A stretch of 64,000 bases of DNA. Source: Engelhardtia mirabilis (GTDB taxonomy: Bacteria > Planctomycetota > UBA1135 > GCA-002686595). How positions within the stretch are numbered: the stretch's first letter is position 1; each line of letters opens with the position of its first letter. Shown here piece after piece: positions 8,081 to 17,106 of the stretch. Under the pieces are notes generated by a model. The model did no database searches, was not told the DNA's origin, and was given only the letters and a program-made list of their open reading frames with translations. The stretch spans positions 6,510,001-6,574,000 of the forward strand of contig CP036296.1 of NCBI GenBank assembly GCA_007751255.1, in the 5' to 3' direction. Position numbers and translations under genes: made by a program.

Positions 8081-9235
8081 GTGCACCGCCACTCACCCAT
8101 CGCCGCCTTCGCTCTCCTCGTCGTCGCCGGCTGCGTGGCCGGTGAACCCACCGGACCGCCGGTCACGATCCTGACCGTCAGCACCCGCTCGGCGCTCGAC
8201 GTCGGCGAGATCGCGCCGGGTGCCTCGGGCACCGTCGTCGAGTTGAACGCGGGCGACAGCGATTGGAACCGTCTCGCGCGCCTGATGTGCGCCGACGCGC
8301 CCGCGGTGGACGACGGCCCCTTCCCGCTGCTGCCCGGGTCCGCGGCGACCCTGGCCGAGCGCGCCAGCGACGCGGGCTTCGAGACGGCGGCCTACGTCAC
8401 CGGCGAGGCGACCCGCGAGGAGGGCGGGCTCTTGCAAGGTTGGTTCCACGGCTACGACGGGCCGAGCCTCGAGAGCCTGGCCCCCGGATCCGCCGAGCGC
8501 CTGGCGGCCTACCTGGGCGCTGACTTCGTCAAGTCGAAGCTGCCGCGGCCGATGGAGGACGCCAGCTTCCTGTGGGTGCACCTGGACTTGACCGGCTTCG
8601 ACGCTCCCGCCGCCGCCAAGTTGGCCGCGGATGCCTGGCGTCAACTGGGCGAGGCCAGCAGTTCGCGCCCCGATGCCGTGCGCGTGCTGGCGCTGCTGCC
8701 CGCCGGGAGCACCAGCGTGACCCTGGCCTCGACCGCCGGCACCCCGCCCTCGGACGCGAGCCTCTACTCGTTGATCTCGGAACAGGCGGCGCTCCCGCCC
8801 CTCGAAGCCCGCGCGACGGGGCACGAGACCTGCACCACGCACCACCCCACCGGCGAGGTCTGGAGCGTGCGGCGCTACCTCGACGGCAAGCCGAACGATC
8901 CGTGGATCGTCTGGCACGTCAACGAGCTGCCCCAGTACGAGACGGACTACGCCCGGGGGGCGCGCAGCGGTCATTGGTTCAGTCGCGCGGAGAACGGCTA
9001 TCCGCTGTTCGAGCGCCACTACGCCGACGACGAGCCGAGCGGTGAGTGGCTGCGACGCCGCCCCGACGAGTCGATCGTGTCGCGTGGCAGCTTCGAAGGC
9101 GGCCACCGCGTGGGCATCTGGAGCGAATGGCATCCGGGCGGGCAGCTGGCCCTCGAGGTGACCTTCGACGACCGGGGACGCCCGGTGGGCGAAGTTCGGC
9201 GCTGGAGCGCGAACGGCGCTCCGATCGCGCGCTAG
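8081..9235 (+). CDS. Lipoprotein: degenerate sulfatase-like domain plus MORN-like repeats
   Basis: 384 residues from the GTG at 8081. A signal peptide ends in the lipobox VVAGC, so the protein is probably a lipoprotein. Residues about 25-230 follow the layout of the alkaline-phosphatase/sulfatase superfamily (TLAERASDAGFETAAYVTG, then FLWVHLD), but the metal-binding and formylglycine-site residues normally near the start and end are not apparent. The C-terminal 130 residues hold MORN/YwqK-like repeats (GEVWSVRRY, SGHWFS, GEWLRR, VGIWSEW). A non-catalytic binding role is an inference. Confidence 0.55.
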   Translation: MHRHSPIAAFALLVVAGCVAGEPTGPPVTILTVSTRSALDVGEIAPGASGTVVELNAGDSDWNRLARLMCADAPAVDDGPFPLLPGSAATLAERASDAGFETAAYVTGEATREEGGLLQGWFHGYDGPSLESLAPGSAERLAAYLGADFVKSKLPRPMEDASFLWVHLDLTGFDAPAAAKLAADAWRQLGEASSSRPDAVRVLALLPAGSTSVTLASTAGTPPSDASLYSLISEQAALPPLEARATGHETCTTHHPTGEVWSVRRYLDGKPNDPWIVWHVNELPQYETDYARGARSGHWFSRAENGYPLFERHYADDEPSGEWLRRRPDESIVSRGSFEGGHRVGIWSEWHPGGQLALEVTFDDRGRPVGEVRRWSANGAPIAR

Positions 9236-9276
9236 TCCCTTGCGCGATGGGCGGCCGCCGGGCGACGCTCGCGGCC

Positions 9277-9666
9277 ATGTCGCGCTCCATCCGCCTGCTC
9301 GTTCCAGCGCTGCTGCTCGGAGGTCTCGGTTCCTGTGTCTCGCCCCTCGTGTCCTACGGCGGTCCGGTCACGGCCGAGGGCATCGAGGTGACCGTGGACG
9401 GGGTCATCCGGCGCTTCGGACGCGTGCTCGCCGTCGAGGGCACGGCGCGCAACGTGGGCCAGTCCGACCAGGGCCACCTGCGCCTGGTCTTCGAGCTGCT
9501 GGACGACGACGGCGCCAAGATCGGCGACGCCACCGCCCAGTCCGAGGGCCTGCGCGCCGGTCAGCTCTGGCGCTTCGATGCGGCGGCCACCGTGAAGTTC
9601 CACGCGCGGGTGGACCGGGTGCGGCTCGACCGGGTGGAGCTGGGGCCGGCCCTGAAGCTGGACTGA
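9277..9666 (+). CDS. FxLYD-domain lipoprotein
   Basis: 129 residues from the ATG at 9277; an ATG at 9247 would add ten residues. The signal peptide ends in GGLGSC, a lipobox-like site. The mature part has the pattern of FxLYD domains: an EGTARNVGQ strand, a LRLVFELLDDDG core and an AGQLWRFDA strand. FxLYD domains are small extracytoplasmic beta-sandwiches of poorly known function. It follows the sulfatase-like/MORN lipoprotein at 8081-9235 by 41 bases, so the two may share a transcript. Confidence 0.7.
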   Translation: MSRSIRLLVPALLLGGLGSCVSPLVSYGGPVTAEGIEVTVDGVIRRFGRVLAVEGTARNVGQSDQGHLRLVFELLDDDGAKIGDATAQSEGLRAGQLWRFDAAATVKFHARVDRVRLDRVELGPALKLD

Positions 9667-9855
9667 CCGGGCACCGGGGACGCCGAGCACTGCCGCCCTT
9701 GAACCCCACGCGTCCAGGGTCGTTCCTCCCACGCCACGCCGGGAGTCGGCGCCAAGAGTCTCGACCCCCGCGGCGTTCCTCGGTCGGGGCGGCGCGATCC
9801 TTGCGACTGCGGAGCGACGACCCCTGGGCCCTTCCATGGCTGAGACAGACCAACC

Positions 9856-12800
9856 GTGATCCGACTCCGAACAGCCCGCCGCCGATCCGCCGACTCGTCG
9901 ATCCGCCAGTCCGCCGCCTGGGGCTTGGCCCTGGCGGGGCTGCTCGCCTCCTGCGCCGGGCAGGGCACCGACCCCGAGCCGCAGCCCGATCCTGCCCCCG
10001 TGCCCCCGGTCACGGTCGAGGCGGCCACCCTGCTGCGCGAGGGTCCAATCGCCTGGGAGCCGGAGGACGAGGTGTTGGACAGCGAGGGGGCCTTCGAGAA
10101 CTCGATCACCGTGAGCGGGGGCGCCGGGGGGAGCTACGGCGGCCGCGCCGGCGCTGTGATCGCCGAGCTGAGCGGTGGGACGAGGCCCTCGCCGCCCGCG
10201 TCCGCTTCTCCGCCGGTGGAGACCGAGGCCCTGCGAGCCCTCGGCTACGTCGGCGGCAACTCCGACGACGGTTGGGTCACGGAGTTGGGCGAGGAAACCG
10301 ACGGGGAGCGGGCCAAGCAGGCCCTCGCCCGCCTCTGGCAGCGAGCGACCGCCAAGCCCAACACCTCGCGCCTGCTCGTGGGCGAGGACGACTCCCTGCC
10401 CCTCGAAGGCGCGTCGACCGAGGTCTGGATCGAGGGCTTCCGCGCCCGCGTCGTGGTCGACCTGGTCTACCGCAACGACCGCGATCGCCAGCTCGAGGGC
10501 AGCTTCCAACTGCGCCTGCCTGACGGCGCGTCGCCCTACTACCTGGCCTTCGGTGCGGAGACCTGGAGCCCGCAGACCCCCGACGACACGTGGACGCCGC
10601 GGCGCGACGCGGACGAGCGCGCCCAGTCCGGCTCCTCGCCCGCCGACATCGCCCGCGCCCGTGCGCCCTTCTGGGCCGGGGTCAAGGAGGCGCGCATGGT
10701 CACCCGCGACCGCGGGGCAAAGGCCTACGAGGAGACCGTCGCGCGCCAGGTGGACCCGGCCCTGCTCGAGTGGGCCGGCGCGGGCGTCTTCCGCGCGAAA
10801 CTGTTCCCCCTCGTGCCGGGCGAGCTGCACCGGGTCGTGCTCGGCTACGAGCTGGACCTGTCGCGCGTGCAAGCCGCGGAGTTTCAGCTGGCCCTCGGCT
10901 TGACCTCGGCGCCGACCCATCCGGTCGACGTCCACATCGATCTGCCCGCCGGCGCCCGGGCCGAGCTCCTCGCGGGTGATCTGCACCAAAGCTTCGGCGC
11001 CGCCGGGGGCGTGCACGAACACGTGCAGCTCGACGGCGCGACCATCGATGGCCTCGCGATCCTGGTCTCCGACCTGGCCACGCCCCTCTTGGTCACGCCC
11101 GGAGTCGCCGGCCGCGGCCTGTTCGCCACCACCGTGCAGCCGGCCCTGGAGACCGCGCCAGCCGAATCCGCGCAGCGCGCGGTGATCCTGCTCGACACCT
11201 CGCGCTCGGCGGCCGCGGGCTACACCACGTGGATGGCACTGCTCGAAGCGCTGCTCGGCGGCGAAGCCGCGCCGCGGGAGTTCGCGCTCTTGGCCTTCGA
11301 CGCCGGACAGACCTGGCTGACCCGCGGTTTCGTGACCAACGACGCCGCCGGCCGCCGCACCGCCCTCGAGGCCGCGCGGGCCCAGTGGCTGGCCGGTGCC
11401 ACGGACCTGGCCGGGGCCCTGAGCGAGGCCGTCGCGCCCGCCTGGTGGAACGGCCCCGTCGACTGGGACCTGTTCCTGCTCGGCGACGGCGCCAGCACCT
11501 GGGGCGAGGCCGACCCGGCGCGCATCACGGCCGCCCTGGATCGAGCTCCACGAACGTCCCTGTTCGCCTACCGCACGGGCCAGGCCGGCGGCGACGTGGC
11601 CCTGCTCGAGCGCCTGGTCCGGGCGTCGGGCGGCGCGGTGTTCAACGTCGCGGGCGACAGCGCGGTGGCCGCGGCGGCGACCGCTCACAGCTCGCGTCCG
11701 TGGCGCCTCGTGGAAGCGCGCGTGGACGGCGCCAGCGACCTGTTGATCGCCGGACGGCCGCGCTTCCTGTTCCCCGGCCAGGCCCTGACGGTCGTCGGTA
11801 GCGGTGCGCCGAGTGCGGGTGCGGTCTTGGAGCTCGACCTCGAACGCGACGGTCAGGTGCTGACCTGGCGCACGCCGCTCACCCAGCAGATGACCGGGAG
11901 CCTGGCCGAGCGCGCCTTCGGGCAGATCGCGGTGGCCCAGCTCGAGGAGCTCGAGCCGGCCTCGCGCACCGAGGCCGAGGACTTCGCCCTGCACTTCCGC
12001 GTGCCGGGCTCCTCCTGCTCGCTGCTGATGCTGGAGACCGAAGCGGAGTACGAGGCCTACGGTCTGGGCGAGCGCGACACCTGGGACGCCGTCGCCGAGC
12101 TGGCGGTGGCCGCGACGATCGAGCGCCTGTGGCGCGAAGCCGGCGCGTCCCTCGCCGATCCGCGGGCACGCCTGGCCAACTTCCTCGAGCGACTCCAGAA
12201 CCTGCCCGACGTGAACTTCGAGTCCGCGGGCGAGTTGGTCGCGGCCCTCGCGACGATCGATCCCGCGACCCTCACCATCGCGCCCGAGCCCCTGGAGACC
12301 ACCCGCCGCGCGGAGGACGTCGCCGAGGCGATCCGCGCCGCCGTGGGCGCCGAAGAGGTGCTCGAGTCCGAGGTGCGCGAGGCCACGGCCGCGCAGGCCG
12401 ACGCGGGACGGCTCTCCAAGGCCGATCGCCTGCGCGCCCTCTCGACCGTGGCCGAGACCCACGCGGGCGAGCCGGCGGCCGCGCGCGAGCTCGGCTTCGA
12501 CGCCCTGGCCCTGGGCTACCCCGGCCACGCCTACCACCAACTGCTGCGCGCCGCCGAGGCGCGCCCCTTCGAGCCCTCGACCTACCTGGCCCTGGCCGAG
12601 GCCGCCGCCGAGGCCGGCAACTTGCAACTGGCCTGGATCTGGTTCGAGGTCGCCCTGGGCGGCCAGTGGAGCGGGCGCTTCGGCGACTTCCGCCAGATCG
12701 CGTCCGTGACCTGCCTGCACTGGCTGCGCGAGAACGCCTCGGATCTGCCGAACGCCGCGGCCGAGCGACTGCGCGGCCTGGCCGGCCAGATCGCCGCCGA

Positions 12801-13182
12801 GGCCGGCTTTGCGGAAGCCGACATCGTGGTCTTCGTGCAGTGGAGCACCGACCGCACCGACGTCGACCTGCACGTGCTCGAGCCTGGCGGCGAGCGCTGC
12901 TACTACGGCCACAAGACCACGGCCCAGGGCGGCCGCATCTCCACCGACGTCACCCAGGGCCTGGGCCCGGAGATGTACGTCCTGCCGCAGGCCGGCCCCG
13001 GCGACTACGGCATCGGCGTCAACTACTTCGCCAGCGACCGCAACAAGACCGAGCTGCGCACCCGCGTCCACGCCACCGTCTTCCGCAACTTCGGCCGGCC
13101 CACCGAGCAGCTCGAGCGCCGCGCCCTGACCCTCGAGGACGCCGGCGGCATGCGCGACATCGGGATCCTGACCATCGAGTGA
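9856..13182 (+). CDS. VIT and von Willebrand A domain lipoprotein with C-terminal DUF2135
   Basis: 1108 residues from a GTG. Cys33 in LAGLLASC fits a lipoprotein signal. Residues about 175-360 form a VIT-like domain, and residues about 440-600 a VWA domain with the MIDAS-like DTSRSA. About 830-970 is helical and TPR-like. The C-terminus from about 990 (VFVQWSTDRTDVDLHV, then YYGHKTT and GGRIS) matches the DUF2135/YfaP type. Such proteins are surface or periplasmic adhesion or assembly factors in other bacteria. A Gly/Ser-rich stretch lies near residues 80-100. Confident on the domains, not on the role. Confidence 0.8.
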   Translation: MIRLRTARRRSADSSIRQSAAWGLALAGLLASCAGQGTDPEPQPDPAPVPPVTVEAATLLREGPIAWEPEDEVLDSEGAFENSITVSGGAGGSYGGRAGAVIAELSGGTRPSPPASASPPVETEALRALGYVGGNSDDGWVTELGEETDGERAKQALARLWQRATAKPNTSRLLVGEDDSLPLEGASTEVWIEGFRARVVVDLVYRNDRDRQLEGSFQLRLPDGASPYYLAFGAETWSPQTPDDTWTPRRDADERAQSGSSPADIARARAPFWAGVKEARMVTRDRGAKAYEETVARQVDPALLEWAGAGVFRAKLFPLVPGELHRVVLGYELDLSRVQAAEFQLALGLTSAPTHPVDVHIDLPAGARAELLAGDLHQSFGAAGGVHEHVQLDGATIDGLAILVSDLATPLLVTPGVAGRGLFATTVQPALETAPAESAQRAVILLDTSRSAAAGYTTWMALLEALLGGEAAPREFALLAFDAGQTWLTRGFVTNDAAGRRTALEAARAQWLAGATDLAGALSEAVAPAWWNGPVDWDLFLLGDGASTWGEADPARITAALDRAPRTSLFAYRTGQAGGDVALLERLVRASGGAVFNVAGDSAVAAAATAHSSRPWRLVEARVDGASDLLIAGRPRFLFPGQALTVVGSGAPSAGAVLELDLERDGQVLTWRTPLTQQMTGSLAERAFGQIAVAQLEELEPASRTEAEDFALHFRVPGSSCSLLMLETEAEYEAYGLGERDTWDAVAELAVAATIERLWREAGASLADPRARLANFLERLQNLPDVNFESAGELVAALATIDPATLTIAPEPLETTRRAEDVAEAIRAAVGAEEVLESEVREATAAQADAGRLSKADRLRALSTVAETHAGEPAAARELGFDALALGYPGHAYHQLLRAAEARPFEPSTYLALAEAAAEAGNLQLAWIWFEVALGGQWSGRFGDFRQIASVTCLHWLRENASDLPNAAAERLRGLAGQIAAEAGFAEADIVVFVQWSTDRTDVDLHVLEPGGERCYYGHKTTAQGGRISTDVTQGLGPEMYVLPQAGPGDYGIGVNYFASDRNKTELRTRVHATVFRNFGRPTEQLERRALTLEDAGGMRDIGILTIE

Positions 13183-13398
13183 GCGGCGAGCGGCGCCGGG
13201 TCCAGGCTCGCTCCATCGGCGCGGTCCATCGGGTGTCGGTCGTCGGCCGAGGCGGCCGCCATCGAGTCCCCGGATGGGACTCGCCCTCGACGACGCGGGG
13301 CCCATGGCTTTGTCGCAGGTCGGTCGAGCCCGGGTGCGCCGCCTGACACCCGGAGCGGTCCGAGGTCCTGGGCGCGGATCTTGGTGGCCGAACCGGGC

Positions 13399-13412
13399 TA
13401 GGGTTGCTGGGG
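13399..13412 (+). promoter_or_regulatory. Start-proximal -10-like box
   Basis: TAGGGT at 13399-13404 is followed by only 8 bases before the ATG at 13413, so the transcript could begin at or next to the start codon. No Shine-Dalgarno sequence is visible. It is one of several genes here with this arrangement. Confidence 0.35.
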
Positions 13413-15683
13413 ATGACGTCCTCCATTCGACTGGCCCTGGCCCTCCTGTTCGCCTTCGTCGCCGCCGTTCCGTCGGTCGCTGGCTCGCAGAACCGCGCCC
13501 ACGACCGCGACCGTGACGCGCTGCTGGGCGAGCTCGAGACAGCTCCCGCGCCCGGCGTTCCCGGGCGGCTCACGGTGTTCGGCGAGGGGGCCTTCGCGGT
13601 GCTCGCGCCCGAGCGCGATGGTGCGCCGCGGGCGGTGATGGCGGGGGCGACGGTCGGTCGCAAGGGGCACTTGGTGCTGTTCGGGCACGGGGGCTACCTG
13701 GGCCTGGGCAGCGCCGAGCGCGAGGACGGGCGCGAGCTCCTGCGGCGCAGCTTGGAGTGGGCGGGCCAGGGCCTGCCGCGCAGCGCGCGGCGCCGGGTCG
13801 AGTTGGTCGACGCCGCGCCCCTCGCGCCGGTCCTGGCGAAACTCGGCTTCGAGGTCAGCCTGCGCGATGCGCCCGGCGCGAAGCCGGCGCTGGTGGTGCT
13901 CGGACACTCGCACCCGAGCGCGCAGGAGCGTGCCGACCTCGCCGCGAGCATGGCGGGCGGCGGCGGCCTGTTGTGTGCGGCCACCGGTTGGGGCTGGCAG
14001 CAGCTCAACCCGGGACGCGACATCGCCACCGACCTGCCCCTCAACCTCCTCTTGCAGCCCTTCGGCCTGGCCGCGACCGGCGGCTCCAGCGGCGGCGACG
14101 GGGACGGCGCCTTCCGAGTCGCGCCTGCGCGGTCGGCGGCCGAGGGCGACCTGGCCCACGCCGGGCGGACCCTCGAGCGCTTGACCGCGGGCAAGCTGGC
14201 GGACCGGGACGGGGCGGCCGCCCGCGGCGTGCTACTCGACGCGGCCCTCGCGGTGCCCGAGGACGAGCCGCGGATCGGCGCGCCCATCGCCGCCCTGGCC
14301 GCGGAGCGCCTGGACCTGTGGCGCGCGGGCCGCGCGACGCCCCTGTCGCCCGATCCGCGCGATTCTCTGAGCGTGTCGATCTGGACGCGACGTTGGGAGC
14401 GCGCGGCACCGGACGACGTCCCCGCCGCGCCGGGCATCGAGGCCTTCCCCGGGTTGCTCCCGTCGGGCCTCGAGCTGGTGGATCGATCGGTGACCGTGCC
14501 CGCGGGCCCGCGCGGTCGGCGCAGCTTGGGCCTGTGGTCGCCGGCGGGGTCGGTGGTGCGCGTCGAGGTCGCGGGTGGGCAGGTGCCGGCGCGGACGGCA
14601 GTGCGCGTGGGCGCCCACTCGGACGAGTTGTGGCACAAGCCCCGTTGGGAGCGCTGGCCGCGGATCTCGCGCGCGGTGCCCCTGATCGACGGGCAAGTCG
14701 AGCTCGCGACAGCCTTTGGCGGACTGCTGTATCTGGAGCTCGATCAGGCCTTGGGCGACGACCTGCGCCTCGAAGTCAGCGGCGCCGTGGCCGCGCCGCT
14801 CCTGCGCGCGGGGGCGGACGACGCCGAGCTGGCGGCCTTTCGCGCGCAACTCGAGGCCCTGCCGCCCGCGGCCACCGCGCCCTGGGTCGAACTGGCCGGG
14901 CGACACGTGATCCTGACCGTGCCCGCCGACGCCGCGCGGGCCTGCGCCGATCCAGCCGGTGCGATCGCGTACTGGGACGCGACTTGGGAGGCCCACGTGG
15001 CGCTGCTCGGTGCGCCGCTCGCCGACCGCCCGGAGCGCTTCGTCTTCGATCGACAGATCTCCGCCGGCTGGATGCACTCGGGCTACCCGATCATGGCCCA
15101 CCTGGTCAGCGCGCGCGACGCCCTCGACACCTCGCGCCTGCGCCGCGAGGGCGATTGGGGCCTGTTCCACGAGCTCGGGCACAACGCCCAGGACCGCGCC
15201 TGGACCAGCGCCAACATGGGCGAGGTGACCTGCAACCTGTTCAGCCTGCACGCCATGGAGCGCATGGCCGGGATCGGTGTGGGCGACAACGAGCGCGGCG
15301 GCGGGTTGCTGCCGGCGCTGCGCGCCCACCGGGCGGCGGTAGCCCAGGGCGAGGCGGGCTTCGATGAGCTGCGCGGCGACCCCTTTGCGATGCTCGCGCC
15401 GTTCGTGGAGCTGCAACTGGCCTTCGGTTGGGAGCCGTTCACTGCGGTCTTCGCCGAGCACCGCGCCGTGGCCGCCGATGCGGGCGCGGATCCGCTCGGG
15501 CTCGGCCCGCCACGCGGCGCGGGTGCGGCGCGGGATCAGGCGGTGCGCGACCAATGGGCCCTGCGCTTCAGCCGCGCGGTCGGTCGCGACGTGTCGCCCT
15601 TCCTGCGCTCCTGCGGCTGGCCCCTGTCGGAGTCGGTGGGAGAGTCGCTCTCCGACCTCGATGGGTGGATGCCGGGGCAGTGA
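13413..15683 (+). CDS. M60-like (enhancin-type) metallopeptidase, secreted
   Basis: 756 residues from the ATG at 13413 (an upstream in-frame TTG is less likely). A clear signal peptide is cleaved near AGSQ. The C-terminal half has the zinc motif H586-E587-L-G-H590 followed by E604 (MGEVTCN), the HExxH plus downstream Glu pattern of M60-like peptidases. Upstream there is a glutamine-amidotransferase-like region (LVVLGHSHPS, then GGGLLCAATGWGW) that often precedes the M60 domain. Family members cleave mucin-type glycoproteins; the substrate here is unknown. A long hairpin follows the stop at once. Confidence 0.8.
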   Translation: MTSSIRLALALLFAFVAAVPSVAGSQNRAHDRDRDALLGELETAPAPGVPGRLTVFGEGAFAVLAPERDGAPRAVMAGATVGRKGHLVLFGHGGYLGLGSAEREDGRELLRRSLEWAGQGLPRSARRRVELVDAAPLAPVLAKLGFEVSLRDAPGAKPALVVLGHSHPSAQERADLAASMAGGGGLLCAATGWGWQQLNPGRDIATDLPLNLLLQPFGLAATGGSSGGDGDGAFRVAPARSAAEGDLAHAGRTLERLTAGKLADRDGAAARGVLLDAALAVPEDEPRIGAPIAALAAERLDLWRAGRATPLSPDPRDSLSVSIWTRRWERAAPDDVPAAPGIEAFPGLLPSGLELVDRSVTVPAGPRGRRSLGLWSPAGSVVRVEVAGGQVPARTAVRVGAHSDELWHKPRWERWPRISRAVPLIDGQVELATAFGGLLYLELDQALGDDLRLEVSGAVAAPLLRAGADDAELAAFRAQLEALPPAATAPWVELAGRHVILTVPADAARACADPAGAIAYWDATWEAHVALLGAPLADRPERFVFDRQISAGWMHSGYPIMAHLVSARDALDTSRLRREGDWGLFHELGHNAQDRAWTSANMGEVTCNLFSLHAMERMAGIGVGDNERGGGLLPALRAHRAAVAQGEAGFDELRGDPFAMLAPFVELQLAFGWEPFTAVFAEHRAVAADAGADPLGLGPPRGAGAARDQAVRDQWALRFSRAVGRDVSPFLRSCGWPLSESVGESLSDLDGWMPGQ

Positions 15684-15687
15684 GGTG

Positions 15688-15761
15688 GTAGGCGTTCGTA
15701 TGGTGCCAGGCACAAGACCGTTGGGCGGCGGTTTTGTGCCTGGCACCGTACGAACGCCTAC
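15688..15761. repeat. Palindrome with GTGCCAGGCAC-type core (74 bases)
   Basis: Arms 15688-15715 and 15734-15761 are reverse complements with one T/C difference, around an 18-base loop. Each arm contains GGTGCCAGGCACA or its complement. It starts 4 bases past the peptidase stop. It could end transcription, but its form, like that of the palindrome at 7948-8061, suggests a REP/RAYT-type repeat. No RAYT transposase gene is in the window. Confidence 0.85.
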
Positions 15762-15838
15762 TACCGGGCTCCCCAATCGCGCGCGGGGTCACGCCGTCGG
15801 GGCTTGACCGCACCCTGTTCCTGACGGACCCTCGATCC

Positions 15839-16360
15839 ATGGAAATCGGCCTCGCGATCATCGTCGGCTTACCCGTGCTCGTCGTCATCGTCGGTTTGAT
15901 GCTCCCGGCGGCGACCGACATGGTCGGCACGGTGCGACTCGCCGTCCCGCCCGACGTGCTCTGGCAACGACTCCTCGACGGCGAGCACTACCCGGTGTCC
16001 TGCGCCATGGCCCGTGGCGTCGAAGTCCAACCGACCGAGCACGCCGGGCCCGCCTGGCTCGAAGACATCGGACACAGCAAGGTCCAGGTCCGCACCCTCG
16101 AGGCCGACCCGCCGCGCCGGCTGGTGCGCTCCCTGGGCGACACCACCGTCTCCATGTCGGCGCAGTGGACCTTCTCGATCCTGCCCGACGGCGAGGGCTC
16201 GCTGGTCAGCCTCGAGAACCACACCATCGTCGACCGCGGCACCTGGCAGGTGCCCTTCTTCCGCGTCATGACCCGCGTGTTCGGCGCCGCGCGCAAGGGC
16301 ATGGAGCAGTACGTGCGCTCCCTCGCCGGCGGCGAGGACCTGCAGTTCGACTGGAGCTGA
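15839..16360 (+). CDS. SRPBCC-family membrane-anchored protein
   Basis: 173 residues from the ATG at 15839. One N-terminal membrane segment (about residues 3-26) is followed by a START/SRPBCC-like lipid- or ligand-binding fold: VRLAVPPDVLWQRLLD at its beginning, a SAQWTFSILPDGEGSLVSLEN middle, and a C-terminal long helix (VMTRVFGAARKGMEQYVRSL). Such proteins bind hydrophobic ligands; the ligand here is unknown. The gene converges on the DUF3052 gene with 15 bases between them. Confidence 0.65.
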   Translation: MEIGLAIIVGLPVLVVIVGLMLPAATDMVGTVRLAVPPDVLWQRLLDGEHYPVSCAMARGVEVQPTEHAGPAWLEDIGHSKVQVRTLEADPPRRLVRSLGDTTVSMSAQWTFSILPDGEGSLVSLENHTIVDRGTWQVPFFRVMTRVFGAARKGMEQYVRSLAGGEDLQFDWS

Positions 16361-16375
16361 GCCCGACCGACCGGC

Positions 16376-16786
16376 TCACTTCCCGCGGTCCGCGACCCGC
16401 ACCACGAAGCGCAGGGCGGACCAGGTCTCGTCGATCGCGCAGACCTTGTTGTCGACCAGGCCCAGGGCCAGGCCGCGGCTCTGCACCGCGTCGAAGTCGA
16501 GGTCGGTGACGACCCCCGAGGACTTCTTGGGCCAGGCGACCCACAGCCCGCCGGCCTCGTCCAGGGCGCGCCGCAGGGCCGGCAGGCGCCGCTCGAGTCG
16601 ACGCCGGTCGGGCGCGAAGGACACGAGCACGTCCCGCGCTCCACGCAGATCCCGGCGCAGGACCACACCCTCGGGCAGCGGCTCCAACTCCCCGCCGAAG
16701 CCCTCCGGCGCATCGATCAGCGCCACGCGGTGCCCCGGCTTGATGCCGAGCTTCTTCGCCAAGGGGGTCCCGGAGTAGCCGGCCAT
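16376..16786 (-). CDS. DUF3052 family protein
   Basis: 136 residues from the ATG at 16786. The N-terminus MAGYSGTPLAKKLGIKPG, the block GGLWVAWPKKSSGVVTDL and the C-terminal GLVDNKVCAIDETWSALRFV are hallmarks of DUF3052, small cytoplasmic proteins of unknown function found in many bacteria. Length is normal for the family. The start codon lies 6 bases downstream of a TAACCT hexamer. Confidence 0.85.
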   Translation of the reverse strand: MAGYSGTPLAKKLGIKPGHRVALIDAPEGFGGELEPLPEGVVLRRDLRGARDVLVSFAPDRRRLERRLPALRRALDEAGGLWVAWPKKSSGVVTDLDFDAVQSRGLALGLVDNKVCAIDETWSALRFVVRVADRGK

Positions 16787-16798
16787 CGGACCAGGTTA
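16787..16798 (-). promoter_or_regulatory. Start-proximal -10 box of the DUF3052 gene
   Basis: Read on the minus strand, TAACCT (16798-16793) is followed by six bases and the ATG. This spacing puts the expected transcription start at the start codon, so the mRNA is probably leaderless. No -35 consensus or Shine-Dalgarno is obvious. Confidence 0.5.
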
Positions 16799-17106
16799 GC
16801 GGGGAGCCCTGGGGAGCGGGTCTCGAGAGTCAGAAGGCGTCGAGGCCCAGCTCGAACACGTCGCCCCCGCGCTACGCCGGGCTCACGAACCTGGAGCGTC
16901 CGTCGTCGTCGGCCATGGGGACGCCCGAGCCGTCCGATGCGAAGAAGGGGTCTGCGGTGAAGCGCGCTCTGTAGGACCGGCCATCCTGGAGCGGCACGGC
17001 GAGCGTTCGACCCCGTGCCAGGAGGACCCTTCCGACGAGTCCTCAGCATCCCGAGCGGCTTCGACTCCTCCGAACTCGATCGGCTGCTCTGGATCCTCAT
17101 TCGCCG
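16799..17106. other. Gap before the IS66 remnant with a possible decayed gene
   Basis: No intact gene is seen. On the minus strand, about 17034 to 16880 reads as a plausible protein piece (GRVLLARGRTLAVPLQDG, then ARFTADPFFASDGSGVPM). It is broken by a stop, and a shifted frame after it ends in GDVFELGLDAF near 16840. I do not recognise the family. It may be a gene truncated when the IS66 element arrived. The left end of that element should lie here but no terminal repeat is visible. Confidence 0.3.
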
